Shown here: piece by piece, positions 15,685 to 25,742 of the stretch
Layout: every line of letters begins with the position of its first letter
How positions within the stretch are numbered: the stretch's first letter is position 1
Source: CADEDH01 sp047974625
GTDB lineage: Bacteria > Actinomycetota > Acidimicrobiia > Acidimicrobiales > SZUA-35
Assembly (NCBI GenBank): GCA_047974625.1
Contig: JBKECK010000111.1
Span: 45,211-109,210, forward strand
Reading direction: 5' to 3'
DNA length: 64,000 nucleotides
Notes under the pieces: generated by a model
What the model was told of the DNA's origin: nothing
Database searches by the model: none
Seen by the model: only the letters and a program-made list of their open reading frames with translations
Translations under genes and position numbers: made by a program

Positions 15685-17061
15685 TCAGCTGACGGGATCG
15701 GACGACAGGAAACCCAACAGGTCGGCCCGTGCCACCACGGTACGGGGCCGGCCGCCGTCCAGCACCAGCAGGGCCGGGGCGGAATCCAACATCCGGACCG
15801 CCAGCTCCACCGGTTGACCGATGCCGACGGTGGGCATCCGCGGGCTCATGACCTCCCCCACCGAGGCGTCCAGCACCCCGGGGTCACCGAAGGCGGTCTC
15901 CATGATCCGGAGCTCGTCGACCGAGCCCATCACCTCGGCCGCGGCCAGGGGCATATCCCCCTTGGCCACCGGCACCTGCGACACCTGGTGAGTCCGCATC
16001 AGGGCGATGACGTCCCGGACCCGATCCTCGGGTTGGGCGTAGACCAGGTCCGGGGCGGGGCCGGACTTGGCCGCCACCACATCGGCCACGACGGCCCCAC
16101 GGTCGCCGGCGGTGAGGAACCCGAATCCGGCCATCCACTCGTCGTTGAACACCCGGCTGAGGTAGCCGCGGCCCGAGTCGGGGACGAGCACGACCACCAG
16201 GTCGTCGGCGGTGAGGGCGGCCGCCAGTTCCAGCCCTGCGGCCACCGCGGTGCCCCCCGAGCCGCCGATCAAGATGCCTTCCCGTTCGGTGACCTCCCGT
16301 GCGGTGAGGAACGACCGGGAATCCGACACCGGGATGACCTGGTCGACCACGTCACGGTGGTAGGTGGTGGGCCAGAAGTCCTCGCCGACCCCTTCCACCA
16401 GGTAGGGCCGCCCGGAGCCGCCGGAGTACACCGAGCCTTCGGGGTCGGCGGCCACGATCCTGACCGCCGGGTTCTGTTCCTTCAGGTAGGCGCCCACCCC
16501 GCTCAGGGTGCCGCCGGTGCCGGCCCCGGCCACGAAGTGGGTGACCCGGCCGTCGGTCTGTTTCCAGATCTCCGGGCCGGTGGTGGCGTAGTGGGAGGCC
16601 GGGTTGGACGGGTTGCCGTACTGGTTGGGTCGGTAGGCCCCCGGGATCTCGGCCACCAGGCGTTCCGCCGTGGAGTAGTAGGAGTCGGGGTCCTCGGGCG
16701 CCACCGCCACCGGGCACACCACCACCTCGGCCCCGTAGGCGCGCAGCAGGTCCACCTTCTCGGGGGCAACCTTGTCGGTGACCACGAATACGCAGCGGTA
16801 GCCGCGATGGGCGGCCACGATGGCCAACCCGACCCCGGTGTTGCCCGACGTCGGCTCCACGATGGTGCCGCCCGGTTGCAGCTCACCCGACCGTTCGGCG
16901 TCGAGGATCATGGTCAGGGCCGGCCGGTCCTTGGCGCTGCCTCCGGGGTTGGTGGTCTCCAGTTTGAGCACCACCGGGCAGGCGATGCCCTCGGCCACCT
17001 GCCCGAGCCGCACCATCGGCGTGTTGCCGATGAGTTCGAGTGCCGACGCCGCGATGTCCAT
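15685..17061 (-). CDS. Cystathionine beta-synthase with C-terminal CBS domains
   Basis: A 458-aa PLP-dependent enzyme. The N-terminal ~310 residues are a CysK-type catalytic domain: ALELIGNTPMVRL, the PLP lysine in NPGGSAKDRPAL near residue 42, EPTSGNTGVGLAI and the phosphate-binding GAGTGGTLSGVG. The last ~130 residues form a CBS pair (DRVRDVIALMRTHQVSQVPV and VELAVRMLDSAPALLVL), absent from plain cysteine synthases, so cystathionine beta-synthase is the best reading. It condenses serine and homocysteine. Mycobacterial homologues have the same two-part layout. An AAGGGGAACG site precedes ATG 17061. metB follows on the same strand. Confidence 0.9.
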   Translation of the reverse strand: MDIAASALELIGNTPMVRLGQVAEGIACPVVLKLETTNPGGSAKDRPALTMILDAERSGELQPGGTIVEPTSGNTGVGLAIVAAHRGYRCVFVVTDKVAPEKVDLLRAYGAEVVVCPVAVAPEDPDSYYSTAERLVAEIPGAYRPNQYGNPSNPASHYATTGPEIWKQTDGRVTHFVAGAGTGGTLSGVGAYLKEQNPAVRIVAADPEGSVYSGGSGRPYLVEGVGEDFWPTTYHRDVVDQVIPVSDSRSFLTAREVTEREGILIGGSGGTAVAAGLELAAALTADDLVVVLVPDSGRGYLSRVFNDEWMAGFGFLTAGDRGAVVADVVAAKSGPAPDLVYAQPEDRVRDVIALMRTHQVSQVPVAKGDMPLAAAEVMGSVDELRIMETAFGDPGVLDASVGEVMSPRMPTVGIGQPVELAVRMLDSAPALLVLDGGRPRTVVARADLLGFLSSDPVS

Positions 17062-17137
17062 CGTTCCCCTTCGCTCACGATTCCGGCGCGAGGGTAGCCG
17101 GAGCCGAGCGACGAGGGCGTGTCCAGGCGGTCAGGCC

Positions 17138-20100
17138 TCAGGCGCCGGGCGGAGGCAGCTCCGACCCGCGACCGGCCGGGGGCGGTGGCCCGACCGGGTT
17201 GGGGGCCGGGCCGGGAACCTGGCCGTCACCCCGTGGGGCCATCGGCACGGGGGAGGGGGCCGTCAACGACGCCGACCACACCGGGGCTGGGGCGGTGGCC
17301 GGATCGGCGCCCACCTGGGCCGGGGCGGGAGGCGGCGGCGCCACGGGAGGCGACGCGGAACGGGCCGGCGCGGGAGGCGACGCGGAACGGGCCGACGCGG
17401 GAGGCAGCGGCGCCACCGGAGGCGACGCGGAACGGGGCGACGCGGGAGGCGGCGGCGCCACGGGAGGCGACGCGGAACGGGCCGACGCCGCGTCGAGCGG
17501 GGAGGTGGCCACCTCCACCATGTCGGCGATCCGCGGCTCACCGTCGACCCCGGACACGAGCCATACGAGCAGTGAGCGGCGTTCCGCCCTGCGGACCCCG
17601 AGGACCGCGCCGGCGTCGCCCACCAGCTCCCGTTGGGGTTCCTCGACGGTTACGGCCAGTACGGCCGGGGGCCCGTCGCCGACCGGGACCACGGCGGTGA
17701 TGCGGGGAGGGTCGCCGTGCATGGTCAACCCGCCGGCGAGCAGGCGGTCCTGCCGGTCGGCGGCCTCATGGAGCGCGGCCGTGCCCGGCAGGTAGATCCG
17801 GGTCAGGTCGATGGTGGCCGGCTCGGCCCGGCTCATCGACTCCTCGGCTAGCAGGCGGGTCACGGCGTCGGCCCGGGCCCGGTAGCCGGCCTCGTCGTCC
17901 ACGGTGCCGATCGAGGCCAGCACCTGGCGGACCGGGTCCCGGGCCAGGTCCTCAACCAGGCGGTCACCGATCACGGTCGGCTCGACCAGCCACAGCACCG
18001 CCACCACGGTCACGACCACCAGGGCGGCGAGCAGCCCGAACCGGGCCACCGTGGCCAGCCCCGACGCTGGGAGGGCCAGCGAGTACAGGGCGGTGGCCAG
18101 CAGGCCGGCCACCGCCGCCGCCCCGGGGCGGACGGCGGCCGAGGTCAGGAGGTGCTCGGTGTTCTCAAGCCGGTGACGGACCACCACCTGTTCCAGGTAG
18201 ACGGCCTCGAACAGGCCGACGCCGAGCCAGGCCAGGGTGGCCGTCATGAGGAGCTCCACACTGGTGGCACCGCCGGTGACCAGCTGGTAGAGGCCGGTCA
18301 CCGCGGCCATGGTGAGGAGGCGGACGAGACCGGAGGCGGCGACGGTAGGGGCACTGGCCGTGGTGATGACGGCCACCACGATCCCGGCCACGACCAGTAC
18401 GAGGAGCAGGGCGATCAGGGTCCGGGAGTCGTCGTCCAGGGCCCGACCGGCGTCCACGGGTTCACCGGAGACCACCGAACCCGCCGGGGACCACCGCTGG
18501 ACCTGGTCGGCCAGGGCCTGGGCCGGCGCCGAGCGGCCACTGTCGGTGGGGACCACGAGCACGACCGGCCGGTCCGGATCGTGGGGGGCGAGGCCGAGAT
18601 CGGACGGCCCGACGTCGACCCTGGTCCCGGAGATCCACCGCCCCCACGGCCCGTCGACCCAGGCGGCACCGCCCAGCCCGGAGAGCGTCTCGGACCAGGC
18701 GGCACCAGCCTCGTCGTCCACGGGGCCGGCGGCCGTTATCACCACGGCGTCGGTGACCGCTCCGGCGGCCAGGGCCGAGGCCGCGGCCCCCGGGTTCCGC
18801 CACGAGCTCCGGTCGAGCAGGCCGGAACGGGACGGCGCCCCGAGTTGGAACAGGCCGAGCAGGAGCAGCACCCCGAGCACGGCTGGGGCGACGAGGGATG
18901 GCAGGTCTCGACCGGTGGGGGTGAGGAACGGCCCGACCGGTGGGGTCATGGTGGCGTCGCGACCGATCAGGGAGGCCACCAGCATCGGTTCCGCGCGGTG
19001 CGGGCGGACCCCCTCGGCCGCACCCTCGGCCAGGGCGGCCAGGGTGGCGGGGGCGACGGCGAAGGTGAGCACGGCGGCCACGCCGGCGCCGACGAGCATG
19101 ACCGTGGCCACCGACCGGACGGGGACCAGCAGCTCGGTCACGACGGCCGCCGCCGCCAGGCCGAGCAGCACCCGGGTCACGGGACGTCCCACGGCCACCA
19201 CCGACCGGCGGATCATGTCGGCCTGGTCGTCGCCCTCTGGGCCCTCGAACCACTCCAGGAGGCGCCACATCACGAACCCGGCCACGAGCACACCCGCCAG
19301 GGCCCCGGGCACCGCGGTGGTGGTGAGGGAACCGTCGAAGGGCCCGGCCGCCTGTCGCCCGAGCAGCCCCCCGAGCCAGGGGGGCATCGTCACCGCCAAG
19401 GCGGTCAGCACCCCCCGGATCCAGCCGACGAGGACCGATACGGCCACCCCGGCGGCCAGTCCGGCCAGACCCAGCCCGGTGACCACTCCCCACCACACCC
19501 GGGCGGCCAGGTCCCGATCGGAGACCCCCCGCCCGACGACGGCCGAATCCGGGACCCGGTCCGTTGCGGTGGTCCGGACCGCTTCGGTGGTCCGGCCCGT
19601 GGTGGCATCGCTGGCGTCGATCCCGACCAGGATCGACGGTCCGGGGGGATCAGCGGTGGCGGTGGAGGCGAACGAGACGCCGGGGACGGCGAGCAGGTCG
19701 TCCCGGAGGGCGGTGATCGTGTCGACCGGGGTGTCGGGCGGAAGCAGGATGACGGCGTCGGGTTGGGGGGACACCACCAGGGCGTCGGGCACGGGCGCCC
19801 GGCTCGCCGCCGCCCAGACCCCGGCCGTCGAGAGGGCCAGAATGACCCCGGCGAACACCAGCAGCCACCCCAGACCCACCTGGGCCACCCGGTCCCAGGC
19901 CTGGAGGGCCATCGCCCCGGGCGAGACTTCCGACCCGTCCCGGGCGTCGCGGGCCGGGTCCTGACCCGGGTCGCCCGGACCCGGCGGCGGGGTCGGGGCC
20001 CCGGCCTTCGCGGCCGATCGGGCCGCGGCCGCAAACAGGCCCTCCTCGGCCGGTGGGGCCGGCGGGGGGACGTCGGGACCGGGAGGGGGAATCCCGATCT

Positions 20101-20185
20101 CCGCTCCGGCGGGCGCGCCCAGGTCCGGAGCTGGGGGAACGCTCGGATCGGGGCCGCGGCCGCGGCCAGGTATGTCGGATGGCAC
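17138..20185 (-). CDS. RND/MMPL-like membrane protein with Pro-rich repeat tail
   Basis: A protein of about 1015 aa. A Pro/Gly-rich cytoplasmic N-terminus is followed by one membrane segment (GLGWLLVFAGVILALSTAGV), an outer domain of ~130 residues, a cluster of about five membrane segments, a second outer domain of ~170 residues and another membrane cluster. This one-plus-five, repeated twice, is the layout of the RND/MMPL exporter superfamily. The usual charged residues in the membrane are not obvious, so transport by proton flow is not assured. The last ~170 residues are cytoplasmic, with an Ala/Pro/Ser repeat region. The GTG 20185 start has a GAGG site; a TTG at 20227 is an alternative. 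Confidence 0.7.
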   Translation of the reverse strand: MPSDIPGRGRGPDPSVPPAPDLGAPAGAEIGIPPPGPDVPPPAPPAEEGLFAAAARSAAKAGAPTPPPGPGDPGQDPARDARDGSEVSPGAMALQAWDRVAQVGLGWLLVFAGVILALSTAGVWAAASRAPVPDALVVSPQPDAVILLPPDTPVDTITALRDDLLAVPGVSFASTATADPPGPSILVGIDASDATTGRTTEAVRTTATDRVPDSAVVGRGVSDRDLAARVWWGVVTGLGLAGLAAGVAVSVLVGWIRGVLTALAVTMPPWLGGLLGRQAAGPFDGSLTTTAVPGALAGVLVAGFVMWRLLEWFEGPEGDDQADMIRRSVVAVGRPVTRVLLGLAAAAVVTELLVPVRSVATVMLVGAGVAAVLTFAVAPATLAALAEGAAEGVRPHRAEPMLVASLIGRDATMTPPVGPFLTPTGRDLPSLVAPAVLGVLLLLGLFQLGAPSRSGLLDRSSWRNPGAAASALAAGAVTDAVVITAAGPVDDEAGAAWSETLSGLGGAAWVDGPWGRWISGTRVDVGPSDLGLAPHDPDRPVVLVVPTDSGRSAPAQALADQVQRWSPAGSVVSGEPVDAGRALDDDSRTLIALLLVLVVAGIVVAVITTASAPTVAASGLVRLLTMAAVTGLYQLVTGGATSVELLMTATLAWLGVGLFEAVYLEQVVVRHRLENTEHLLTSAAVRPGAAAVAGLLATALYSLALPASGLATVARFGLLAALVVVTVVAVLWLVEPTVIGDRLVEDLARDPVRQVLASIGTVDDEAGYRARADAVTRLLAEESMSRAEPATIDLTRIYLPGTAALHEAADRQDRLLAGGLTMHGDPPRITAVVPVGDGPPAVLAVTVEEPQRELVGDAGAVLGVRRAERRSLLVWLVSGVDGEPRIADMVEVATSPLDAASARSASPPVAPPPPASPRSASPPVAPLPPASARSASPPAPARSASPPVAPPPPAPAQVGADPATAPAPVWSASLTAPSPVPMAPRGDGQVPGPAPNPVGPPPPAGRGSELPPPGA
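17346..17485. repeat. Imperfect tandem repeat in the tail of the MMPL-like gene
   Basis: GGAGGCGACGCGGAACGGG occurs four times, starting at 17346, 17373, 17418 and 17463. The spacing is 27, 45 and 45 nt, all multiples of 3, so the repeat stays in frame. On the coding strand it gives SARSASPPVAPPPPA-type units. Confidence 0.85.
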
Positions 20186-20255
20186 GAGCCACGACCTCGC
20201 AAGACGATGGGGAGCGAGCCGCAGCAAAGGGTACCCGAGCCCCGGGGAACCGTGC

Positions 20256-20285
20256 TTGAGGCCGTACCGGCGATCGCTCTAGGTT
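20256..20285 (+). promoter_or_regulatory. Promoter of thiolase-like gene (TTGAGG, 18 bp, TAGGTT)
   Basis: A -35-like TTGAGG at 20256-20261 and a TAGGTT -10 at 20280-20285 are 18 bp apart. ATG 20293 follows the -10 by 7 nt, so the message is leaderless. It is one of the few sites here where both hexamers are visible. Confidence 0.6.
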
Positions 20286-20292
20286 GGCGCCC

Positions 20293-21768
20293 ATGTCAAT
20301 CGATCCACGAACCCCGGTCGTCGTCGGGGTCGCCCAGGTGAAGCAGCGTCCCGAGGACCCTCTCGAGGCGGCCGAGGCCGTCGCGCTCATGGAAGACGTC
20401 GTCCGGGGAGCCGCCGCCGACGCCGCGGCGCCCAGCCTGCTGCCCGACCTCGACTATGTCGGCATCGTCGACGGCGCGTGGAAGTACACCGATCCGGCCC
20501 GGCTGGTGGCCGACGCCGTGGGGGCCAAGAACGCCACCACCGCCCTGTCCTCCAACGGTGGCAACACGCCCCAGTCCTACGTGAACGCCATCGCCGCCCG
20601 GATTGCCGCCGGCGAACTCGACCGGGCCGTCATCGCCGGCGCCGAGACCATCTGGTCCCGCCGCCGCCAGCGCCGCGACGGGGTGAAGGGGGAGATCACC
20701 CGCCAGGAGGGTGTGGAGCCCGACGAGCACTTCGGGGCGGACGTCCCGATGACCACGGGGTTCGAGAAGTCGCGCGGCATGGAGCTGCCGATCAACTTCT
20801 ACCCCGTGTTCGAATCGGCCCTGCGGGCCGCCGACGGCCTCACCATCGATGAGCACCGCGACCGGTTGGCCGAGCTGTGGGCCCGGTTCAACGCGGTGGC
20901 GGTCGAGAACCCCTACGCCTGGAGCCGCACCCCGATGACGGCCGAGGAGATCCGCTCCGCTTCGCCGTCGAACCGGATGGTGGGTTTCCCGTACACCAAG
21001 GCCATGAACTCGAACTGGGACCTCGACCAGGGCGCCGCGGTCCTGTTGTGCTCGGCCGAGGCGGCCGAGGCGGCCGGGGTCCCCCGTGACCGGTGGGTGT
21101 TCCCGTGGGCGGGAACCGACGCCCACGACACCTACGCCGTCTCGGAGCGGCGGGACCTCCACTCCTCCCCCGCCATCACCGAGGCCGGGCGACGCCTGTT
21201 CGAACTCACCGGCACTGGCCCCGACGACGTCGACCACATCGACCTCTACTCCTGCTTCCCGTCCGCGGTGCAGGTCGGCGCCCAGTCGTTGGGCTTCGGC
21301 CTCGACCGCCAGCTCACCCAGACTGGTGGGCTGACCTTCGCCGGCGGCCCGCTCAACAACTACGTGACCCACTCGATCGCCACCATGGTCGACGTGGTCC
21401 GCAAGGACCCGGGCAGCCTCGGCCTGGTGAGCGCGAACGGTGGCTTCCTGACCAAGCACGCCGTCGGGCTCTACTCCACCGAGCCGCCGGCCCGCCTGTT
21501 CCGTCACGCGGATGTCCAGGACGTCGTCGACCAGGTGCCGCGCACCCCGGTCGACGAGGCTTACGCCGGTCCGGTGACAGTGGAGGCCTACACCGTGATG
21601 CACGACGCCCAGGGCCCGATCGAGGGCCTGTGCGCCGTGCGCACCCCGGACGGCGCCCGCACCTGGGGTCGGGTCACCGACGCCAGCGCGGCCGCCGAGA
21701 TGACTACTCAGGAGAAGATCGGGGCCCCCGGCCGACTGGCCGACGACGGCACCCTCACCCTGGGCTGA
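20293..21768 (+). CDS. Thiolase-like acetyl-CoA acetyltransferase family protein
   Basis: A 491-aa thiolase-superfamily protein of the kind annotated in mycobacteria as acetyl-CoA acetyltransferase or lipid-transfer thiolase. It starts DPRTPVVVGVAQVKQRPED, has SSNGGNTPQSYVNAIAARIA around residues 86-105, where classical thiolases carry the acyl-accepting Cys, and the later HIDLYSCFPSAVQVGAQ and GGPLNNYVTHSIATM. No Cys is present at the nucleophile position, so ordinary thiolysis or condensation is doubtful. The C-terminal ~100 residues resemble a small OB-like domain. The role is probably in lipid or steroid side-chain metabolism, as inferred from relatives. Confidence 0.8.
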   Translation: MSIDPRTPVVVGVAQVKQRPEDPLEAAEAVALMEDVVRGAAADAAAPSLLPDLDYVGIVDGAWKYTDPARLVADAVGAKNATTALSSNGGNTPQSYVNAIAARIAAGELDRAVIAGAETIWSRRRQRRDGVKGEITRQEGVEPDEHFGADVPMTTGFEKSRGMELPINFYPVFESALRAADGLTIDEHRDRLAELWARFNAVAVENPYAWSRTPMTAEEIRSASPSNRMVGFPYTKAMNSNWDLDQGAAVLLCSAEAAEAAGVPRDRWVFPWAGTDAHDTYAVSERRDLHSSPAITEAGRRLFELTGTGPDDVDHIDLYSCFPSAVQVGAQSLGFGLDRQLTQTGGLTFAGGPLNNYVTHSIATMVDVVRKDPGSLGLVSANGGFLTKHAVGLYSTEPPARLFRHADVQDVVDQVPRTPVDEAYAGPVTVEAYTVMHDAQGPIEGLCAVRTPDGARTWGRVTDASAAAEMTTQEKIGAPGRLADDGTLTLG

Positions 21769-21809
21769 CCTCCGGGCCGACACCGGGAAACCTGGTGGGC
21801 CGTGACGTG

Positions 21810-21838
21810 CGCCCACCCGCCCAGCTGGCGGGTGGGCG
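21810..21838 (+). terminator. 12-bp perfect hairpin after thiolase-like gene
   Basis: CGCCCACCCGCC at 21810-21821 pairs perfectly with 21827-21838 around the loop CAGCT. It is 42 nt past the stop codon and ends 14 bp before the otsA -10 box, which is where a terminator separating the two genes would be expected. There is no U-run. Confidence 0.65.
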
Positions 21839-21851
21839 GGTGCTCCGGGCC

Positions 21852-21857
21852 TATCGT
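21852..21857 (+). promoter_or_regulatory. -10 box (TATCGT) for otsA
   Basis: TATCGT, 8 nt, then ATG 21866. A TTG three codons upstream lies on the last base of the box, so ATG 21866 is the preferred start. Confidence 0.5.
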
Positions 21858-21865
21858 TGGGGCTC

Positions 21866-23263
<1,398 letters not shown>

Positions 23264-23269
23264 GCAGGG

Positions 23270-24565
23270 TCACCGGGCCGGGACGGTTGGGCCGAGCTGG
23301 TTGAGGACGGCGAAGTAGTCGGGGAACGTCTTGGCCACACAATCGGGATCGGCGATGACGATCCCCGGGTGGACCAGGCCGAGCAGGGCGAAGCTCATGG
23401 CCATCCGGTGGTCGTCGTAGGTCTCGACCACCCCGGGCACCGGGGCGGAGGGCTCCACCACGAACCCGTCGTCGGTGGCGACCGCGGTGATACCGCGACG
23501 GTTCAGTTCGGTGACCACCGCCGTGATCCGGTCGGTCTCCTTGGCCGCGATGAAGCCGACCCCGGTGACGGTGGTGGGTGAGTCGGCGAAGCTGGCCACC
23601 ACGGCCAAGGTCGGGGCGGTATCGGAGATGTCGGCCATGTCCACGGTGATGCCCCGGAGGCGTCCGGAGCCCCGCACCTCGGTGGAGGTGTCGGTCATCT
23701 CCACTTCCGCCCCCATCCGGGCGAGCACGTCCACGAAGCCCAGATCACCCTGGCGGGTGGTTCGACCAAGCCCGTCGACGCGTACCCGTCCCCCGGTCAC
23801 GGCGGCCGCGGCGAACAGGTAGGACGCGGCCGAGGCGTCCGGCTCTATGGCCACCGCCACCCCCCGGTAGGCCTGTGGGGCCACCAGGAACCGGTTGGGT
23901 TCGGGCCGCTCGACCGTCACGCCGAAGTCGCCCATGGTGGACACGGTCAGATCCACGTACGGGCGCGACACCAGCGGCCCGGCCAGGGTGATCCCGAGCT
24001 CGTGGGCCGAGGCGCCCGGGACGGCCCCGGGGGCGGCCAGCAGCAGGGCCGACAGGAACTGGCTCGAAACCGCTCCGTCCACGGCCACCTCGCCGGCAGG
24101 CAGGCCGGCGCCGTGAACCGTGATCGGCAGGTGGTCGCCCTCCACCCGGACCCCGAGGCGCCGCAACGCCCCGGCCAGGGGCGCCATGGGCCGGGCCCGG
24201 AGCTGGGGGTCGCCGTCGAGGGTGTACCGGCCATGACCGAGGGCGAGGACGGCCAGGAGGAAGCGACCCGTGGTCCCCGATTGCCGGACGTCGAGCGTGA
24301 CCGGACCGTCGGCGGGACGGCCGGCCACCCCGTCCACTCGCATCGACCGGTCGGCGGGATCGAGTTCGATGCCAGCTCCGAGCGCCCGCAGGGCGTCCAC
24401 CATGGCCAGGGTGTCGTCGGCGAACAGGGCCCCCCGCAATACCGAGGCCCCGTGGGCCAAGCCGGCGCACACCAGGGCCCGGTTGGTGTGGCTCTTCGAA
24501 CCCGGCGCAACCAGGGTGACGGATGGTGGGGCGGCGAGGGGATGGACGGCACGACCGGTCGACAC
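23270..24565 (-). CDS. aroA: 3-phosphoshikimate 1-carboxyvinyltransferase (AroA)
   Basis: EPSP synthase, about 431 aa, the sixth step of the shikimate pathway to aromatic amino acids. The N-terminal APGSKSHTNRALVCAGLA holds the substrate-binding Lys, Ser and Arg. Others are LDVRQSGTTGRFLLAVLALG, GDPQLRARPMAPL, DGAVSSQFLSALLLAAP and KETDRITAVVTEL near the end. GTG 24565 is preferred over GTG 24571 because TAGGGT lies 7 nt upstream of it; the longer form would start one base after... that box and is less consistent with the leaderless pattern. An 18-bp tandem repeat lies directly upstream. Confidence 0.95.
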   Translation of the reverse strand: MSTGRAVHPLAAPPSVTLVAPGSKSHTNRALVCAGLAHGASVLRGALFADDTLAMVDALRALGAGIELDPADRSMRVDGVAGRPADGPVTLDVRQSGTTGRFLLAVLALGHGRYTLDGDPQLRARPMAPLAGALRRLGVRVEGDHLPITVHGAGLPAGEVAVDGAVSSQFLSALLLAAPGAVPGASAHELGITLAGPLVSRPYVDLTVSTMGDFGVTVERPEPNRFLVAPQAYRGVAVAIEPDASAASYLFAAAAVTGGRVRVDGLGRTTRQGDLGFVDVLARMGAEVEMTDTSTEVRGSGRLRGITVDMADISDTAPTLAVVASFADSPTTVTGVGFIAAKETDRITAVVTELNRRGITAVATDDGFVVEPSAPVPGVVETYDDHRMAMSFALLGLVHPGIVIADPDCVAKTFPDYFAVLNQLGPTVPAR

Positions 24566-24572
24566 CCGCACG

Positions 24573-24578
24573 ACCCTA
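24573..24578 (-). promoter_or_regulatory. -10 box (TAGGGT) for aroA
   Basis: TAGGGT on the minus strand, 7 nt, then GTG 24565. The adjoining tandem repeat (24579-24625) occupies the spacer and -35 region. Confidence 0.4.
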
Positions 24579-24625
24579 CCGATCCCCGAAGTTCCACCGA
24601 TCCTCGAGGTTCCACCGATCCCCGT
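24579..24625. repeat. 18-bp tandem repeat, about 2.6 copies, at aroA promoter
   Basis: Units begin at 24579, 24597 and 24615 with sequence CCGATCCYCGARGTTCCA; the third is partial. The repeat fills the 60-bp gap between the small DUF2007-like gene and aroA and abuts the presumed aroA -10 box. Confidence 0.75.
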
Positions 24626-24631
24626 CGTCGG

Positions 24632-24835
24632 TCAGGTGGCGGTACCGGTGTCGATCAGCTGGCGGGCCCGAGCCACCTGGTCGGACCGGACGAGCAGGGT
24701 CCAGGGCCCGCCTTCGGTCGAGGGTGGGGAAACGGCCATGACCCGCACGCCGCCCGTGGTCAGCCGCCGGGCCGTCCCGACCGCGGCCTCCCGGTCGGGA
24801 CCGGCGTCGAGGGATTCGAAGGCGACAGGTCCCAC
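24632..24835 (-). CDS. Small DUF2007-like protein, 67 aa
   Basis: A small alpha/beta protein. The pattern, a strand (PVAFESLDAG), a helix (REAAVGTARRLTTGG), strands (VRVMAVSPPS and PWTLLVRSDQ) and a final helix (QVARARQLID), is that of the DUF2007/ferredoxin-like signal-transducer group, whose role is unknown. GTG 24835 lies 10 bp after the stop codon of the coiled-coil gene on the same strand, so the two are probably co-transcribed. A longer reading to 24913 would run into the coding part of that gene and is unlikely. Confidence 0.6.
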   Translation of the reverse strand: MGPVAFESLDAGPDREAAVGTARRLTTGGVRVMAVSPPSTEGGPWTLLVRSDQVARARQLIDTGTAT

Positions 24836-24845
24836 GGGGCGGAGC

Positions 24846-25337
24846 TCAGGACGCGGCCGAAGCGTCCAGCGACGGCTCGTCGAGCAGGGCCGGGGACAGG
24901 CCGGGGAAGGCACCCTCGATGGTCGGCAGATCGTTCAAGGGGGCGACGGGGCGGGGACGGCGGCGTTCGATCAGGCCGTTCTCCTCGAGGTGGGCCCGGA
25001 TCTCCTGGATGGCCAGGCGCGCCTCCCGGAGCGACCGGTCCCGGTCGGCGAGATCGGTCTTCGTCCGGTCGAGCTCGGCTAGGGCCCAATCGCGTTCCTC
25101 ACGGGCGATGTCGAGATGCCGAGGCGTGTTGACGGCGAGGTCGTGCCGCAGACGACGGTTGGTCTCCCGGTCGGCCGCCTGCTCACGGCGAAGATCGGCC
25201 AGGTCGGCCTCGAGCTGGCCCTCCCGTTCGGTGTACCGCCGGCAGACCCGGCGGGTGTAGGACGGTATCAGTGCGCCAGCAACCACAAGCCCCGCGATCA
25301 GTCCGACCACCATCATGCCCAGCGACGCGAGTTCCAA
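24846..25337 (-). CDS. Membrane-anchored coiled-coil protein, 163 aa
   Basis: I do not recognise a family. Residues 1-27 form a membrane segment (LGMMVVGLIAGLVVAGALIP), followed by basic residues (TRRVCRRY), so the rest is cytoplasmic. Residues 30-115 are a long charged coiled coil (EGQLEADLADLRREQAADRE and similar heptads). The last 45 residues are Pro-rich with an acidic end. A membrane tether or scaffold, perhaps for envelope or division proteins, would fit, but nothing proves it. It is 10 bp upstream of the DUF2007-like gene. Confidence 0.65.
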   Translation of the reverse strand: MELASLGMMVVGLIAGLVVAGALIPSYTRRVCRRYTEREGQLEADLADLRREQAADRETNRRLRHDLAVNTPRHLDIAREERDWALAELDRTKTDLADRDRSLREARLAIQEIRAHLEENGLIERRRPRPVAPLNDLPTIEGAFPGLSPALLDEPSLDASAAS

Positions 25338-25436
25338 GGGTTGCTCACCTCCCGTTCCGCGCTGACCCGCGGATCCGGTCCGCGGATCTGATCCGCCATT
25401 GTGTTATGGGATGGTAGTCGCCAAGGAGGGCCACGC

Positions 25437-25742
25437 GTGAACACCCGCCACCAGGCAAGTCTCCCCACCGGCCGGCCCGGGAATCGGGACCCCAAACGCG
25501 CTGGAGCCCGCCTACTCAGCGCGGTAAGCGGGATCCAACCCCGAACACTCGAAGCTTCCGGCCTCCATCGAGACAGGACGTCGTTTGGTTCGGCCCGTCG
25601 GGCTCAGGTCCGGCGGGGTGCAACATCAATGCAACACCGTTCGACATCACCTGTCAAGGGCACCCCCGACGCACCACAGGGATGCCTGGTTCGGGATTGG
25701 ACCCCAAGTGGCGACGTGACGAACCTGGCGAGGAAGGTCTGA
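25437..25742 (+). CDS. Possible 101-aa Arg-rich protein (or non-coding transcript)
   Basis: A GTG at 25437 is preceded by a textbook AAGGAGG site with 7-nt spacing (25423-25429), rare in this window, and opens a 101-codon frame. The third-position G/C bias is clearly weaker than in neighbouring genes, and the product is rich in Arg, Ser and Thr with no domain I know. The 627-bp gap (25338-25964) in which it lies holds no other good candidate. It may be a recently acquired or fast-evolving gene, or an unrecognised structured RNA with a chance frame. A palindromic CGCGGATC repeat region lies just upstream. Confidence 0.3.
   Translation: MNTRHQASLPTGRPGNRDPKRAGARLLSAVSGIQPRTLEASGLHRDRTSFGSARRAQVRRGATSMQHRSTSPVKGTPDAPQGCLVRDWTPSGDVTNLARKV

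Noticed and set aside
14602..17097. 831-aa open frame on the plus strand
   Set aside because: Antiparallel shadow of metB and the cystathionine beta-synthase gene. Long shadow frames are expected at this GC content.
18152..20341. 729-aa open frame on the plus strand
   Set aside because: Gly/Arg/His-rich shadow of the MMPL-like gene.
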